64,000 bases of DNA from Flavobacterium denitrificans DSM 15936 (GCF_000425445.1 NZ_KE384378.1:625399-689398); one strand, 5' to 3'; counted from the first letter of the stretch, positions 53,220 through 62,364 are shown. Numbers and translations are program-made. The notes: generated from the letters alone by a model not told the origin.

Positions 53220-55679
53220 ATGAAGAAAATCAAATTTGCTGTATTGCTTGTTCTCTTTTTTACAAGTTTTTACAATTATGCACAACAGGCACCTCCTGGT
53301 AAAAACAAGGTAAAAGTTACTGGAAAAGTTTTTGAAAAAGTTAGTAAACAACCACTTGAATACGCTACTATTTCGCTTATGGCTCAAAACGACACTAAAG
53401 TTGTTGCCGGCGGTATCACTAACCCAAAAGGTGAGTTTGAAGTAGCTGTAGCACCCGGAACTTACGATATTAAAGTAGAATTTATTTCGTTTAAAGCGAC
53501 AGAAATCAAAGGGAAAAATATTTCTGGAGATACAAATTTAGGCGTTGTAAATTTATCAGAAGATGCTGCGCAATTGAACGAAGTTGTTGTTCGTGCTGAA
53601 AAATCGACTGTTGAAATAAAATTAGACAAAAAAGTATACAGTGTTGGTCAAGATATGATGGTAAAAGGAGGAACAGTAAGTGATGTTCTTGACAATGTAC
53701 CATCAGTTTCTGTTGATACTGAAGGAAATGTAAGTTTAAGAGGAAGTGATAACATCAGAATTCTAATCGATGGACGACCTTCTAACGCTATCAATATTGC
53801 CGAAGCTTTGCGTCAACTTCCTGCTGATGCAATTGACAAAGTGGAAGTAATCACAAATCCATCTGCACGTTATGATGCTGAAGGTGGATCAGGATTAATA
53901 AACATTATTCTTAAAAAAGGAAAAAACCAAGGTTTCAACGGAACTTTTATTGCTTCAACTGGTATTCCTGAAACATATGGTTTAAGTGGCAACTTGAACT
54001 ATAAAACTGAAAAACTAAACTACTTTACGACTTTAGGCTATAACCACAGAACTAATGAAGGAGCAGGTTTAACAAATACTGAATACTTCAATGCTGATGG
54101 AACTCCAAAAGGTTTTTTAGACGAAGATCGTGATACAAAAAGAACTTCTGATGGTTTTAATGGAAGAGCTGGAATCGAATGGACAGTAGCTCCAAATACA
54201 TATTGGACGAATGCTATTAACTATCAGAAAAATTCAGGAGACACAGAAGATTTGATTAATTACTATAATTATGATGCGGCTCATGCGTTTACAGGAACTT
54301 CTTTCCGATTAAACAACGGAGATACTGGAAGTCAAAACATAGAATACACTTCTAATTTAATCAAAAACTTCAACGATAAAGGACACAAACTTACTGCTGA
54401 TTTATCGATTTCAAAAAATGATGACGACAGCAACAGCGTCATTACAGCTTCGCCAAATTATAACACTACTTTGAATGACCAAGTTCAAAAGCAAGTATTG
54501 TTTCAAGCAGATTACGTTTTGCCATTAGGAAAAGGAAGCCAGTTTGAAGCTGGTTACAAAGGGAGCTTCGGAGATTTGAACAACGAATATTTTGTAACTG
54601 ATGAAAATGGCGCTAAAGATCCAAATCTTTCAAACACGTTGGAATACAAAGAAAACATCAATGCACTTTATACGCAATATGGTTTCAAAGTGAATAAATT
54701 CTCTTATTTGTTTGGTCTTCGTTGGGAGGATACAAACATCCAAGTTAATCTATTAGAAACAAATGATTTCAATACAAAAAAGTACAACAACTTGTTTCCA
54801 AGTGCTTTTATTAGTTATGAAATTTCAGATCAAAGCAACTTCTCTGTTAGCTACAGCAAGCGTTTAACAAGACCTAGAGGTCGTTTCATGAATCCAGCTG
54901 TAAACTATTCAAGTAACATCAATATCTTTCAAGGAAATCCAGATTTAGATCCGTCATTAACTGATAAATACGACATTGGCTATATCAAACGTTGGAACAA
55001 ATTGACTTTCAATACATCGGCATATTTTGAAGACACAAAAGATGTTTTCAGTTTTGTACGTACGCCAAATGGCAATGTTGTAAACGGAGTTCCTGTTATT
55101 TTAAACCGACCAATCAACCTTGGAAAAGAGCAAAAATTCGGTTTTGAGTTCACATTGAATTATACACCATTTAAAATCTGGAGAATCAACAGTAACTTCA
55201 ACTTTTATAACGTAAAAACAACCGGAGAAAATACATATGTAGATTTCAACGGCAATACAGTTATTCAAAACCTTGACAATCAAGCCAACACTTGGTTCGC
55301 GAGAATCAACTCAAAATTGACTTTGCCTTACAAAATTGACTGGCAGTTAAGTGCAAACTACAACGGTGCACAAAAAACAGCTCAAGGTAAAAACTTAGAC
55401 ATGTTTGGAATGAACACTGCATTCAGTAAAGATGTCATGAAAGACAAAGCAACTATTGCATTCAATATCAGCGATATTTTCAACTCAAGAATTATGAGAT
55501 CTTACACTTATCTTCAAAATTCTACAACTCTTGAAGGTCAGACCTCTTATAGCGAAATGCAGTTCCGTAAACGTCAATTCAACTTATCGTTTACTTACCG
55601 CTTCAACAAGCCTAAAGGAGAAAGAGATAAGAACGCCGCTCCAAGAGAAGGAGACGGTGGAGGAGAATTTCCTGGATAA
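53220..55679 (+). CDS. TonB-dependent outer-membrane beta-barrel receptor
   Basis: 819 residues. The signal peptide ends YAQQ (about 22). The N-terminal regulatory Ig fold is about 32-115 (VKVTGKVFEKVSKQPLEYAT). The plug-like domain is about 125-230 (VSDVLDNVPSVSVDTEGNVS, RILIDGRPSNAIN, VEVITNPSARYDAEGG). The barrel follows and ends in the strand RQFNLSFTYRFNKPK. A short acidic/Gly tail (GEGDGGGEFPG-like) trails it. It has the same architecture as the receptor at 3858. Substrate unknown; no partner genes nearby. Confidence 0.9.
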   Translation: MKKIKFAVLLVLFFTSFYNYAQQAPPGKNKVKVTGKVFEKVSKQPLEYATISLMAQNDTKVVAGGITNPKGEFEVAVAPGTYDIKVEFISFKATEIKGKNISGDTNLGVVNLSEDAAQLNEVVVRAEKSTVEIKLDKKVYSVGQDMMVKGGTVSDVLDNVPSVSVDTEGNVSLRGSDNIRILIDGRPSNAINIAEALRQLPADAIDKVEVITNPSARYDAEGGSGLINIILKKGKNQGFNGTFIASTGIPETYGLSGNLNYKTEKLNYFTTLGYNHRTNEGAGLTNTEYFNADGTPKGFLDEDRDTKRTSDGFNGRAGIEWTVAPNTYWTNAINYQKNSGDTEDLINYYNYDAAHAFTGTSFRLNNGDTGSQNIEYTSNLIKNFNDKGHKLTADLSISKNDDDSNSVITASPNYNTTLNDQVQKQVLFQADYVLPLGKGSQFEAGYKGSFGDLNNEYFVTDENGAKDPNLSNTLEYKENINALYTQYGFKVNKFSYLFGLRWEDTNIQVNLLETNDFNTKKYNNLFPSAFISYEISDQSNFSVSYSKRLTRPRGRFMNPAVNYSSNINIFQGNPDLDPSLTDKYDIGYIKRWNKLTFNTSAYFEDTKDVFSFVRTPNGNVVNGVPVILNRPINLGKEQKFGFEFTLNYTPFKIWRINSNFNFYNVKTTGENTYVDFNGNTVIQNLDNQANTWFARINSKLTLPYKIDWQLSANYNGAQKTAQGKNLDMFGMNTAFSKDVMKDKATIAFNISDIFNSRIMRSYTYLQNSTTLEGQTSYSEMQFRKRQFNLSFTYRFNKPKGERDKNAAPREGDGGGEFPG

Positions 55680-55696
55680 CAATAAGTTTCAATATT

Positions 55697-55742
55697 AAAA
55701 ATCCAAATTCCAAGCTTAAAACTGGAATTTGGATTTTTTTTT
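55697..55742 (+). terminator. Terminator of the second TonB-dependent receptor
   Basis: AAAATCCAAATTCCA / TGGAATTTGGATTTT stem followed by T. Confidence 0.88.
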
Positions 55743-55844
55743 TGAATCTGAATAATTTGAATTACTAAGTAAACCCGACAGGTTCTATATATTCATTAAG
55801 ATTTTTTGAATTAAAAATATTGAAAATCCATTTTTTAGAAAAAA

Positions 55845-55875
55845 AAAAAAGGACTCACAATTGTGGTCCTTTTTT
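55845..55875 (-). terminator. Terminator of the 57-aa membrane protein gene
   Basis: The stem AAAAAGGAC / GTCCTTTTT, loop TCACAATTGTG partly self-paired. On the minus strand it ends in a long T-run (A-run at 55840-55850). Confidence 0.82.
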
Positions 55876-55892
55876 ATGAAATCAATTTATAA

Positions 55893-56066
55893 TTAAATTG
55901 ACTGTTCTTCTTGTCTTCTTTTAGCTCTCTTTTCTTTGAACATTTCCCAGCTAGCACCCGTAACCCAGTAAGATACGAAACCAACCAAGAAAAACATTAA
56001 CCAAAATCCTATAGTTAGTATGGTTAAGAAAAGTAAAAAGCCTAAGTACTGTGAAAATTCAAACAT
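55893..56066 (-). CDS. Small membrane protein (57 aa)
   Basis: ATG 56066 to TAA 55893. The peptide has a long hydrophobic helical span (LGFLLFLTILTIGFWLMFFL, then VGFVSYWVTG) and a highly basic/acidic C-terminus (KEKRAKRRQEEQSI), which should face the cytoplasm. It has a TACATTTG promoter element 28 nt upstream and a terminator at its end, so it is a full monocistronic unit. Family not recognised. Confidence 0.75.
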   Translation of the reverse strand: MFEFSQYLGFLLFLTILTIGFWLMFFLVGFVSYWVTGASWEMFKEKRAKRRQEEQSI

Positions 56067-56093
56067 GTTTTCCGGAATTTTTGAATGTTACGA

Positions 56094-56101
56094 CAAATGT
56101 A
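56094..56101 (-). promoter_or_regulatory. -7 element of the 57-aa membrane protein gene
   Basis: TACATTTG on the minus strand, with a TATTG about 20 nt further upstream as a weak -33. Confidence 0.55.
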
Positions 56102-56249
56102 GGGTATAAATTCTTCCTCAGCAATAAAATCTAAATCAATTTTCGTTAAATAACATTTATACGTATATTTATACTCATTTTAAATAAGCTTTTTTTTGAA
56201 TGCGAAACCTTTTAAATAAAGACTTCATCGAAATTCATAATAATTTTCA

Positions 56250-56330
56250 GGAGCTGATTCCTGCTGTCCGCTATATCTTTTGTGCTGAACCCCAGCACAA
56301 AAGGATGCCGCTCCCATCAGGGCTAGGAAA
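56250..56330. repeat. Structured intergenic element with perfect 11-bp hairpin
   Basis: The stem CTTTTGTGCTG (56277-56287) and CAGCACAAAAG (56293-56303) is bracketed by GGAGCTGATTCCTGCTGTCC before and CGCTCCCATCAGGGCTAGG after. It is GC-rich against an AT-rich background, has no T-run, and occupies the 329-bp gap before fumC. It looks like a dispersed flavobacterial intergenic element; a short frame through it (56200-56391) is not convincing as a gene. Confidence 0.5.
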
Positions 56331-56395
56331 CCCATTTTCAAGAGAAGTTCATTTTTACAGATACATTTCACAAATAACATTTTACATATAATAAA

Positions 56396-57781
56396 ATGAA
56401 ATACAGAATAGAAAAAGACACCATGGGCGAAGTTCAAGTCCCAGCCGATAAATATTGGGGTGCGCAAACAGAACGTTCGCGAAATAATTTTAAAATTGGA
56501 AACGCTGCCTCTATGCCAAAAGAAATCATTGAAGGTTTTGCCTATCTAAAAAAAGCAGCAGCTTATGCCAATTACGACTTAGGCGTTTTGCCAATTGAAA
56601 AAAGAGACGCCATTGCAACAGTTTGCGACGAAATTTTAGCAGGTAAATTAGATGACCAATTTCCGCTGGTAATATGGCAAACCGGTTCTGGAACACAAAG
56701 CAATATGAATGTCAATGAAGTAATTGCTAACCGCGCACAAGTTTTAAAAGGTTTTGAAATTGGCGAAGGCGAACAATTTATAAAAGCAAATGACGATGTA
56801 AATAAATCACAATCATCAAACGACACCTTCCCTACCGGAATGCACATTGCTGCTTACAAAATGGTTGTAGAAACTACTATTCCCGGAGTTGAAAAACTAC
56901 ACGCCACTTTAGTAAAAAAAGCAACCGAATTTGCAACTGTTGTAAAAATTGGCCGCACTCACTTAATGGACGCAACACCTTTGACACTCGGACAAGAGAT
57001 TTCGGGTTATGCCGCACAATTAGCCTTCGGATTAAAAGCTTTGAAAAATACGTTAGCACATTTATCTGAAATCGCTTTAGGTGGAACTGCTGTCGGAACT
57101 GGATTAAACACACCAAAAGGCTACGACGTAAAAGTCGCCGAATACATTGCAAAATTCACCAATCATCCTTTTACAACAGCCGAAAACAAATTTGAAGCTT
57201 TGGCCGCACATGACGCAATCGTAGAAACACACGGAGCTCTAAAACAATTGGCTGTTTCATTAAATAAAATAGCAAATGATGTCAGAATGTTGGCTTCTGG
57301 ACCGCGTTCTGGAATTGGCGAAATTCATATTCCTGAAAACGAGCCAGGATCTTCAATCATGCCGGGAAAAGTAAACCCTACCCAATGCGAAGCTTTGACA
57401 ATGGTTTGTGCTCAAGTTATCGGAAATGACATGGCAATTGCTGTTGGAGGAATGCAAGGCCATTATGAATTGAATGTTTTCAAACCCGTTATGGCAGCAA
57501 ACTTTTTACAATCGGCAAGATTATTGGGCGATGCTTGTGTTTCATTTGATGAACATTGCGCTCAAGGAATCGAACCAAATCACAAACGCATAAAAGAATT
57601 GGTAGATAATTCATTAATGCTGGTTACGGCTTTGAACACAAAAATTGGTTATTACAAAGCTGCCGAAATCGCGCAAACAGCTCATAAAAACGGTACTACT
57701 TTAAAAGAGGAAGCGGTTCGTTTAGGTTACGTTTCTACCGAAGATTTTGATGCTTGGGTGAAACCGGAGGATATGGTATAA
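56396..57781 (+). CDS. fumC: Fumarate hydratase, class II
   Basis: A 461-residue homotetrameric, iron-independent fumarase of the TCA cycle that interconverts fumarate and malate. Motifs along the chain: TMGEVQVPADKYWGAQTERS at the start, WQTGSGTQSNMNVNEVIANR, KIGRTHLMDATPLTLGQE, and the superfamily signature GSSIMPGKVNPTQ, which holds the catalytic Ser loop. Full length. It starts at ATG 56396. Confidence 0.96.
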   Translation: MKYRIEKDTMGEVQVPADKYWGAQTERSRNNFKIGNAASMPKEIIEGFAYLKKAAAYANYDLGVLPIEKRDAIATVCDEILAGKLDDQFPLVIWQTGSGTQSNMNVNEVIANRAQVLKGFEIGEGEQFIKANDDVNKSQSSNDTFPTGMHIAAYKMVVETTIPGVEKLHATLVKKATEFATVVKIGRTHLMDATPLTLGQEISGYAAQLAFGLKALKNTLAHLSEIALGGTAVGTGLNTPKGYDVKVAEYIAKFTNHPFTTAENKFEALAAHDAIVETHGALKQLAVSLNKIANDVRMLASGPRSGIGEIHIPENEPGSSIMPGKVNPTQCEALTMVCAQVIGNDMAIAVGGMQGHYELNVFKPVMAANFLQSARLLGDACVSFDEHCAQGIEPNHKRIKELVDNSLMLVTALNTKIGYYKAAEIAQTAHKNGTTLKEEAVRLGYVSTEDFDAWVKPEDMV

Positions 57782-57784
57782 TTT

Positions 57785-57893
57785 AATTGTGAATTATTAA
57801 TTGTTAATTACCTTGTGATACTATATAAAAAAGAGCTTTCTGAAAATTCAGAAAGCTCTTTTAAATTTATAATTAACAATTTACAATTCACCA
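57785..57893. repeat. Nested inverted repeats containing a terminator
   Basis: An inner terminator hairpin AAAAAAGAGCTTTCTGA / TCAGAAAGCTCTTTT (57827-57862) is enclosed by an outer dyad: ATTGTGAATTATTAATTGTTAATTA before it (shown in two overlapping parts, 57786-57810) and TAATTAACAATTTACAATTC after it. It separates the convergent fumC and the oxidoreductase gene. Confidence 0.65.
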
Positions 57894-59089
57894 TTATCAA
57901 CGTAATCCTGCAAATAACTGAATCTTTCCGTCAATTTTCCGTTTTCAGTGATTTTAGCACGTTTCAGAATTCCGTCTTTGTCTCCGTTGAAAAAAGCCGG
58001 AATTACGTGTTCCATAAATTGTTCTCCAAAACCTTCGCTAGCATCTTTCGGGATTTCGCATGGCAAATTATCAACCGCCATCACTGCAACTGCAGCCGGA
58101 TGGAAAAAATCTACTTCTCTATCTTCTAAAGGAAAATAACCATATAAAGGTTCTGCAATCGTTGACGAACGAACCGTACAAGCAATTGGTCCATTCACAT
58201 CACATGAAATATCAGCAACAACTTTTAACTTGCAGTCGCTTGCATTTAGCATTTCTTTCGTCAAAATCATTGGTGCATTATTGGCATGAAAATGTCCTGC
58301 AAAATAAATATCAGATACTTTTGTAAATCTTTCAAAATCTGATTCGTACTCTTCTGGATGAGTAACAAAATCAACAAAATCCAAAACCTGACCGTCTTTT
58401 CTTTTGTTGTATTCTAAAACGTCCAATTGTACGTAAACCGCTTGCGCGTATTTCTTAGTCAAATAATTATCAACACTAATTTCTTTTACTTTAATAGCGT
58501 CCAGAATTTCTTTGGCTCCACTTCCCACTTTTCCAGTTCCCGTAACCACAAATTTCAGCGCTGGCATTGTAATGCGCTTTAAATGTTTTATCAAATCCTC
58601 TTTTCCTGAAAGTGTTTCTGCTTTTGGAAGTTTAAACAATTCAAATTTGATTCCGAAAGCTCTGATTCCATTGTAAACACCAACCATTCCTGCATATTTC
58701 CCGAAGCCAATCAAACGATGGTCATGCTCATTTACAATGGTTTCATGGTCATACAAATCAATGTTTTTTTCTAAAATAGCCTGTAGCAATTTTCGGTTAT
58801 GCGGTTGCTTTTTTATCGTATGCGAAAAAAAGAAATACGCTTTATTTGGAATTAAATTTTCGATAGGCACTTCTTTCACACCAAACAAAACATCGCAGTC
58901 AGAAACATCATCTGTCACAGTAATGCCCATACTCTTATATTGAAGATCAGAAAAAATCCTTATATCAGAACTCTCAACTTCTACGATTGCGTCATGATAC
59001 TTTTGTTTCAATTTTGCCAGCTCATCTGGAGAAAATACTACACGTCGATCTGGTGGGTTTTTTCTTTCTTTTATAATTCCAAATTTCAT
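57881..59089 (-). CDS. Alanine dehydrogenase/saccharopine dehydrogenase-like NAD(P)-dependent oxidoreductase
   Basis: 402 residues. The N-terminal AlaDH/PNT fold (MKFGIIKERKNPPDRRVVFS) is followed by YFFFSHTIKKQPHNRKLLQ and an NAD-binding domain (LKFVVTGTGKVGSGAKEIL). The C-terminal half has VADISCDVNGPIACTVRSST. The layout fits the lysine-forming saccharopine dehydrogenase-like group rather than true alanine dehydrogenase. The substrate cannot be fixed from sequence. It starts at ATG 59089. Confidence 0.8.
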   Translation of the reverse strand: MKFGIIKERKNPPDRRVVFSPDELAKLKQKYHDAIVEVESSDIRIFSDLQYKSMGITVTDDVSDCDVLFGVKEVPIENLIPNKAYFFFSHTIKKQPHNRKLLQAILEKNIDLYDHETIVNEHDHRLIGFGKYAGMVGVYNGIRAFGIKFELFKLPKAETLSGKEDLIKHLKRITMPALKFVVTGTGKVGSGAKEILDAIKVKEISVDNYLTKKYAQAVYVQLDVLEYNKRKDGQVLDFVDFVTHPEEYESDFERFTKVSDIYFAGHFHANNAPMILTKEMLNASDCKLKVVADISCDVNGPIACTVRSSTIAEPLYGYFPLEDREVDFFHPAAVAVMAVDNLPCEIPKDASEGFGEQFMEHVIPAFFNGDKDGILKRAKITENGKLTERFSYLQDYVDNGEL

Positions 59090-59308
59090 TTATATAAGTT
59101 TAAAGCATTTATTAATATAACTTTTTGAATAGTATTTGTTTCAAATATAACAAAATTAGTTAAAGTTTTGTTCAAAAATTACAATTTAGAATATTTAAAA
59201 ACCGTTTAAAGCTGACTTACAATCGACTAACTATTTTTTTAGTTAAAATTATGTTAATAAAGCCTTTTAGGGTTGTCAAAAATTCAAAAACATAAATATT
59301 GAATTCTA

Positions 59309-59316
59309 TATATTTG
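59309..59316 (+). promoter_or_regulatory. -7 element of the serine hydrolase gene
   Basis: TATATTTG ends 10 nt before the ATG at 59327, so the leader is very short (a few nt) if that start is used; ATGs at 59330 and 59336 are alternatives. Confidence 0.45.
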
Positions 59317-59326
59317 TTTTTAAAGA

Positions 59327-60532
59327 ATGATGAAAATGAGTTTCCTTAAAATGACAAAGATACCACAAATACTTTTTTTAATTTTAGTTTTAAGTTCTTG
59401 TGGGAATGATAAAAAGACAAGTGTTGACAGTGCAGTGGCAGTAGAAGATACAATGCCGAAGATGAAGCCCTTAGGGCCAGAAAAAAGACTTTCACAAGCC
59501 TATATAAATTCCGTAAAAGGAAGAATCAATCACTTTTATAATAAAAATTGGCCTAATAACAGCATGAATGGAAGTTTCTTGGTGGCTAGAAACGGCCAGA
59601 TTATTTTTGAGCGATATAACGGCTACGCAAATAAAAACGAAGGCACTAAAATCACTGCTGAAACTCCTGTACAAATCGCATCGGTAAGCAAAGTGTTGAC
59701 GGCAACTGCGGTTTTAAAATTGGTTAATGCAGGTAAAATTGATTTGGACCAAAAAGTCAATACGATTTTAAAAACCTTTCCCTACGAAGATTGTACAGTT
59801 CGAATGCTTTTGAGCCATCGTACCGGAATGCGCAATTATGCTTATTTCACTGATCATGACAAATCGGTTTGGGACCGACATAATCAATTGACTAACAAAG
59901 ATATTCTTGATATTTTGGCAACAAAAGACATTGGTCTTGAAGCAAAAACCGGAACACGTTTTGGATATTGTAACACCAATTATGCAATGCTGGCGCTGAT
60001 TATCGAAAAAATCACTGGTTTAAAATATAAAGAAGCAATGTCTGAAATAATCTTTAAACCGCTTGGCATGAAGCATTCGTATGTTTTTGATGATGACAAA
60101 GACAGAAAAAAAATCGTTCCATCATATAAAGGAAATGGTGCCGAAATTGGTTTTGACTATTTAGATAATGTTTACGGAGATAAAAATGTTTTTTCGACGG
60201 TGCGTGATCTTTTGAAATTTGATAGAGCAAGACAATCCCCAGACTTTTTAAAACCGGCTTTATTAAAGCAAGTTTACGTAGGATACAGCAACGAACGCAA
60301 AGGAACTAAAAACTATGGTTTAGGAATCAGAATGATCAATTGGGAATCGGGACAGAATTTTTATTTCCACAACGGTTGGTGGCACGGAAATACCTCATCT
60401 TACATTACTTTGATGAAAGAAAATGTGACCATAATTGCGCTATCAAATAAAATGACCAGAAACACTTATGCAGTTCGTAAACTAGCACCTATTTTTGGAG
60501 ATTATCCTTTTAATTTCAAAGACGAAGAGTAA
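59327..60532 (+). CDS. Serine hydrolase of the beta-lactamase/PBP4* family, lipoprotein
   Basis: 401 residues. Lipobox LVLSSC (Cys about 25). The catalytic motifs of class C-like serine hydrolases are complete: SxxK in IASVSKVLTA, YxN in GYCNTNYAML, and an HxG-type third motif in FHNGWWHG. Such periplasmic enzymes act as D-Ala peptidases or esterases; the true substrate is unknown. The last gene before the tmRNA. Confidence 0.88.
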   Translation: MMKMSFLKMTKIPQILFLILVLSSCGNDKKTSVDSAVAVEDTMPKMKPLGPEKRLSQAYINSVKGRINHFYNKNWPNNSMNGSFLVARNGQIIFERYNGYANKNEGTKITAETPVQIASVSKVLTATAVLKLVNAGKIDLDQKVNTILKTFPYEDCTVRMLLSHRTGMRNYAYFTDHDKSVWDRHNQLTNKDILDILATKDIGLEAKTGTRFGYCNTNYAMLALIIEKITGLKYKEAMSEIIFKPLGMKHSYVFDDDKDRKKIVPSYKGNGAEIGFDYLDNVYGDKNVFSTVRDLLKFDRARQSPDFLKPALLKQVYVGYSNERKGTKNYGLGIRMINWESGQNFYFHNGWWHGNTSSYITLMKENVTIIALSNKMTRNTYAVRKLAPIFGDYPFNFKDEE

Positions 60533-60540
60533 GACTATAA

Positions 60541-60760
60541 GTCATAAAGTCAAAAGTCAAAAGTCGTAAAGTCTTAAAAAAATTGCTAATATTGACTTAG
60601 TTTTTTAAATACACCAATTGAGAAAAAACAAAAAGAAGCAAGAGAAAGAAAGAATTCGACTTTAAAAACTTTACAACTTTCAAATCTAGATTTATGACTT
60701 TTGACTTTCGACTTTCGACTTTTGACTTTCGACTTTCGACTTTATAACTTTATGACTTTT
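60541..60760. repeat. Inverted arrays of GACTTTY heptamer/decamer repeats
   Basis: The left arm has AAGTCATAAAGTCAAAAGTC and further AGTC units (60541-60577). The right arm has about nine direct units of GACTTTTGACTTTCGACTTT type (60697-60760). The arms are complementary and enclose about 120 bp without an ORF. The layout recalls the arms around the four-helix-bundle genes at 23944 and 25666, but empty. Confidence 0.6.
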
Positions 60761-60797
60761 TTTAAAAAATTTTAGCAGAAAGTAATTTCAAATAGTA

Positions 60798-60805
60798 TAC
60801 ATTTG
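60798..60805 (+). promoter_or_regulatory. -7 element of ssrA
   Basis: TACATTTG, 15 nt before the mature 5' end of the tmRNA. Confidence 0.55.
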
Positions 60806-60819
60806 CAGACTTATTTTTT

Positions 60820-61214
60820 GGGGTCGACTGGTTTTGACAGCAAGTCGAATTGAACAGTAAGCACGTCGAGCATTGAGACCTTGCTCGTAAATATAAGATC
60901 TCGAACTTTTACACGGCGAAAATAATTACGCTTTAGCTGCATAATCCGAATCATAGTACGATTGCGCCACGTCTCTACAAGGTAGAGAAGCTGGATTCTC
61001 CTGGAAAGCCTTGGTTTGTGGCGTTCCGTTCAGGGGAACCGTAAAAATAAACCTAGATTTCTATGAGCTTCGGGTAGATTTCGAAAATTAAGAAGATAAG
61101 TGTTGGGTGGTTGTTTCTGGCCTAGCTCAACATCGAAAATCCAATCAGGAAATAAGCGTGTAGAAAGCTCTTTAGTTGCTTGTTTGGACCCGGGTTCGAT
61201 TCCCGGCGACTCCA
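60820..61214 (+). ncRNA. ssrA: Transfer-messenger RNA (tmRNA)
   Basis: It rescues stalled ribosomes by trans-translation. The 5' end GGGGTCGACTGGTTTTGACA and the 3' T-arm/acceptor GGTTCGATTCCCGGCGACTC close the tRNA-like domain (GGGGTCG with CGACTCC). The tag reading frame is at 60915-60944: GGC GAA AAT AAT TAC GCT TTA GCT GCA TAA, giving GENNYALAA. The genomic sequence after the acceptor stem is ACA, so the 3' CCA must be completed after transcription. It is a one-piece tmRNA of about 395 nt. Confidence 0.97.
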
Positions 61215-61215
61215 C

Positions 61216-61256
61216 AAAAAAGCCTTGTAATCAACTGATTAACAAGGCTTTTTTTT
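61216..61256 (+). terminator. Terminator of ssrA
   Basis: AAAAAAGCCTTGT / ACAAGGCTTTTTT stem with a T-run directly after the tmRNA 3' end. Confidence 0.92.
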
Positions 61257-61433
61257 ATTTTTAATTACCATTTTTGTTACCTTTTCATTATTATTGGTAA
61301 CTTTTTAAATACAATTTTTGGAATGATTATTTAAGTTTAGATAAATTACTTTATTTATAGTTTATTTTTAACCTTCCTTAACAGAACAATCTAAAATTAA
61401 CACGAAAAACACTCAATAAACAAAAAAACACAT

Positions 61434-61467
61434 TTTGAGTAGTGAAAAAGAATTATCCCTATATTTG
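61434..61467 (+). promoter_or_regulatory. Promoter reading into the cassette array
   Basis: TTTG (61434-61437), 22-nt spacer, TATATTTG (61460-61467). It lies about 80 bp before the first cassette boundary (61549) and after the ssrA terminator, and there is no gene between it and the array. Its position is equivalent to that of an integron cassette promoter. Confidence 0.55.
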
Positions 61468-61597
61468 GGCTAAAATAAATTGATATTTGTTATACATATC
61501 TACCCAAAATAGGTTGGCTTTGTATGATTTTGTCATACATATATACTAGTTAGCTGTGATTTTGAAAGACCTCAGAACATAAACATAAAAATTAAGA

Positions 61598-62218
61598 ATG
61601 GAAATAAAAACCTTATTTATAATTGGCGGAGTATTAGTTGTTGCATTTATTTTAAAATCCTGCATATCAAACAATAATAGCAAAAATGAAAGCAGACCAA
61701 AAAATGCTGAAATTCCAACAGAAAAAATTCAAAATGACAAAATTGTACTTATCGAAAACATCAACTTAAACGATTTAAAAAGTGCAATTCAAAAATTCTG
61801 CAATAATTATAATCAAGAAGATTTCAGAGCTCTACCTCTACTCACTATTTTATCTGAAAACAAGTTTGTAGTTACGTTTCCTTATGATACAGATTTTGCG
61901 ACTTATTGTTATTTCGTAAATTATATGTACTATCCGAATGATATATTTTACAAACCAACTATTAAGGCTTGGACTTCAACAAAACAGAACGATGATTGGA
62001 TGACTAATGAAATTGTGAATAAAAAAGTTATGTTATTCATTCCTGCTGATGACAAAGATTATGATAATGTTTATTTGACGACATCTGAAAATATTGGATA
62101 TAAAATGGGATTTGCGATGGGAGAAGAAAAGCAGAAGTTGAATAATCCTAGACAAACTTACGTTGAACCTATCAAACTTGAAGACCTAAAAGGGAGAGAA
62201 GAAATTCAGTATAAATAG
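61598..62218 (+). CDS. Cassette 1: membrane-anchored hypothetical protein
   Basis: 206 residues, no recognised family. One N-terminal hydrophobic helix (TLFIIGGVLVVAFILKSCI); the Cys at residue 22 could be read as a weak lipobox, but there is no proper consensus. A Ser/Asn/Lys linker follows, then an alpha/beta domain with FVVTFPYDTDFATYCYFVNY and VMLFIPADDKDYDNVYL. The only gene of the first cassette; it begins 49 bp after the cassette boundary. Confidence 0.75.
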   Translation: MEIKTLFIIGGVLVVAFILKSCISNNNSKNESRPKNAEIPTEKIQNDKIVLIENINLNDLKSAIQKFCNNYNQEDFRALPLLTILSENKFVVTFPYDTDFATYCYFVNYMYYPNDIFYKPTIKAWTSTKQNDDWMTNEIVNKKVMLFIPADDKDYDNVYLTTSENIGYKMGFAMGEEKQKLNNPRQTYVEPIKLEDLKGREEIQYK

Positions 62219-62225
62219 AAAAAAC

Positions 62226-62364
62226 CACAGCTAACACACGCTACAAGCAATTTGGGCATTTGGCTTAATGGAAAAAATTGGTTTGTATTTGGATGATTTG
62301 GCAAATCCGAAAGATAACGCTGATTTAACCCCAAACTGCTTGTAGCGCGAGAACGTTGTGCCTA
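62226..62364 (+). repeat. attC-like site 1
   Basis: The R''-like arm CACAGCTAAC (62226-62235) complements the start of cassette 1. L''/L'-like arms: CGCTACAAGCA (62239-62249) and TGCTTGTAGCG (62337-62347), perfect over 11 bp, with inner TTTGGG / CCCAAA pairing. The 3' end GAGAACGTTGTGCC holds the crossover-type GTT at 62355. The central part shares TTGGCTTAATGG and GATTTGGCAAATCCGAAA with site 2. Confidence 0.78.

Noticed and set aside
56200..56391. 63-codon plus-strand frame before fumC
   Set aside because: It runs through the GC-rich hairpin element, has a TTG-like or weak start and no promoter or RBS support.
60697..60760. Regular GACTTTCGAC units considered as a CRISPR array
   Set aside because: Units are directly adjacent without spacers and are only 7-10 bp long.
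61030..61215. 61-codon minus-strand frame over the tmRNA 3' part
   Set aside because: It is antisense to ssrA; such frames are a known artefact of tmRNA sequence.
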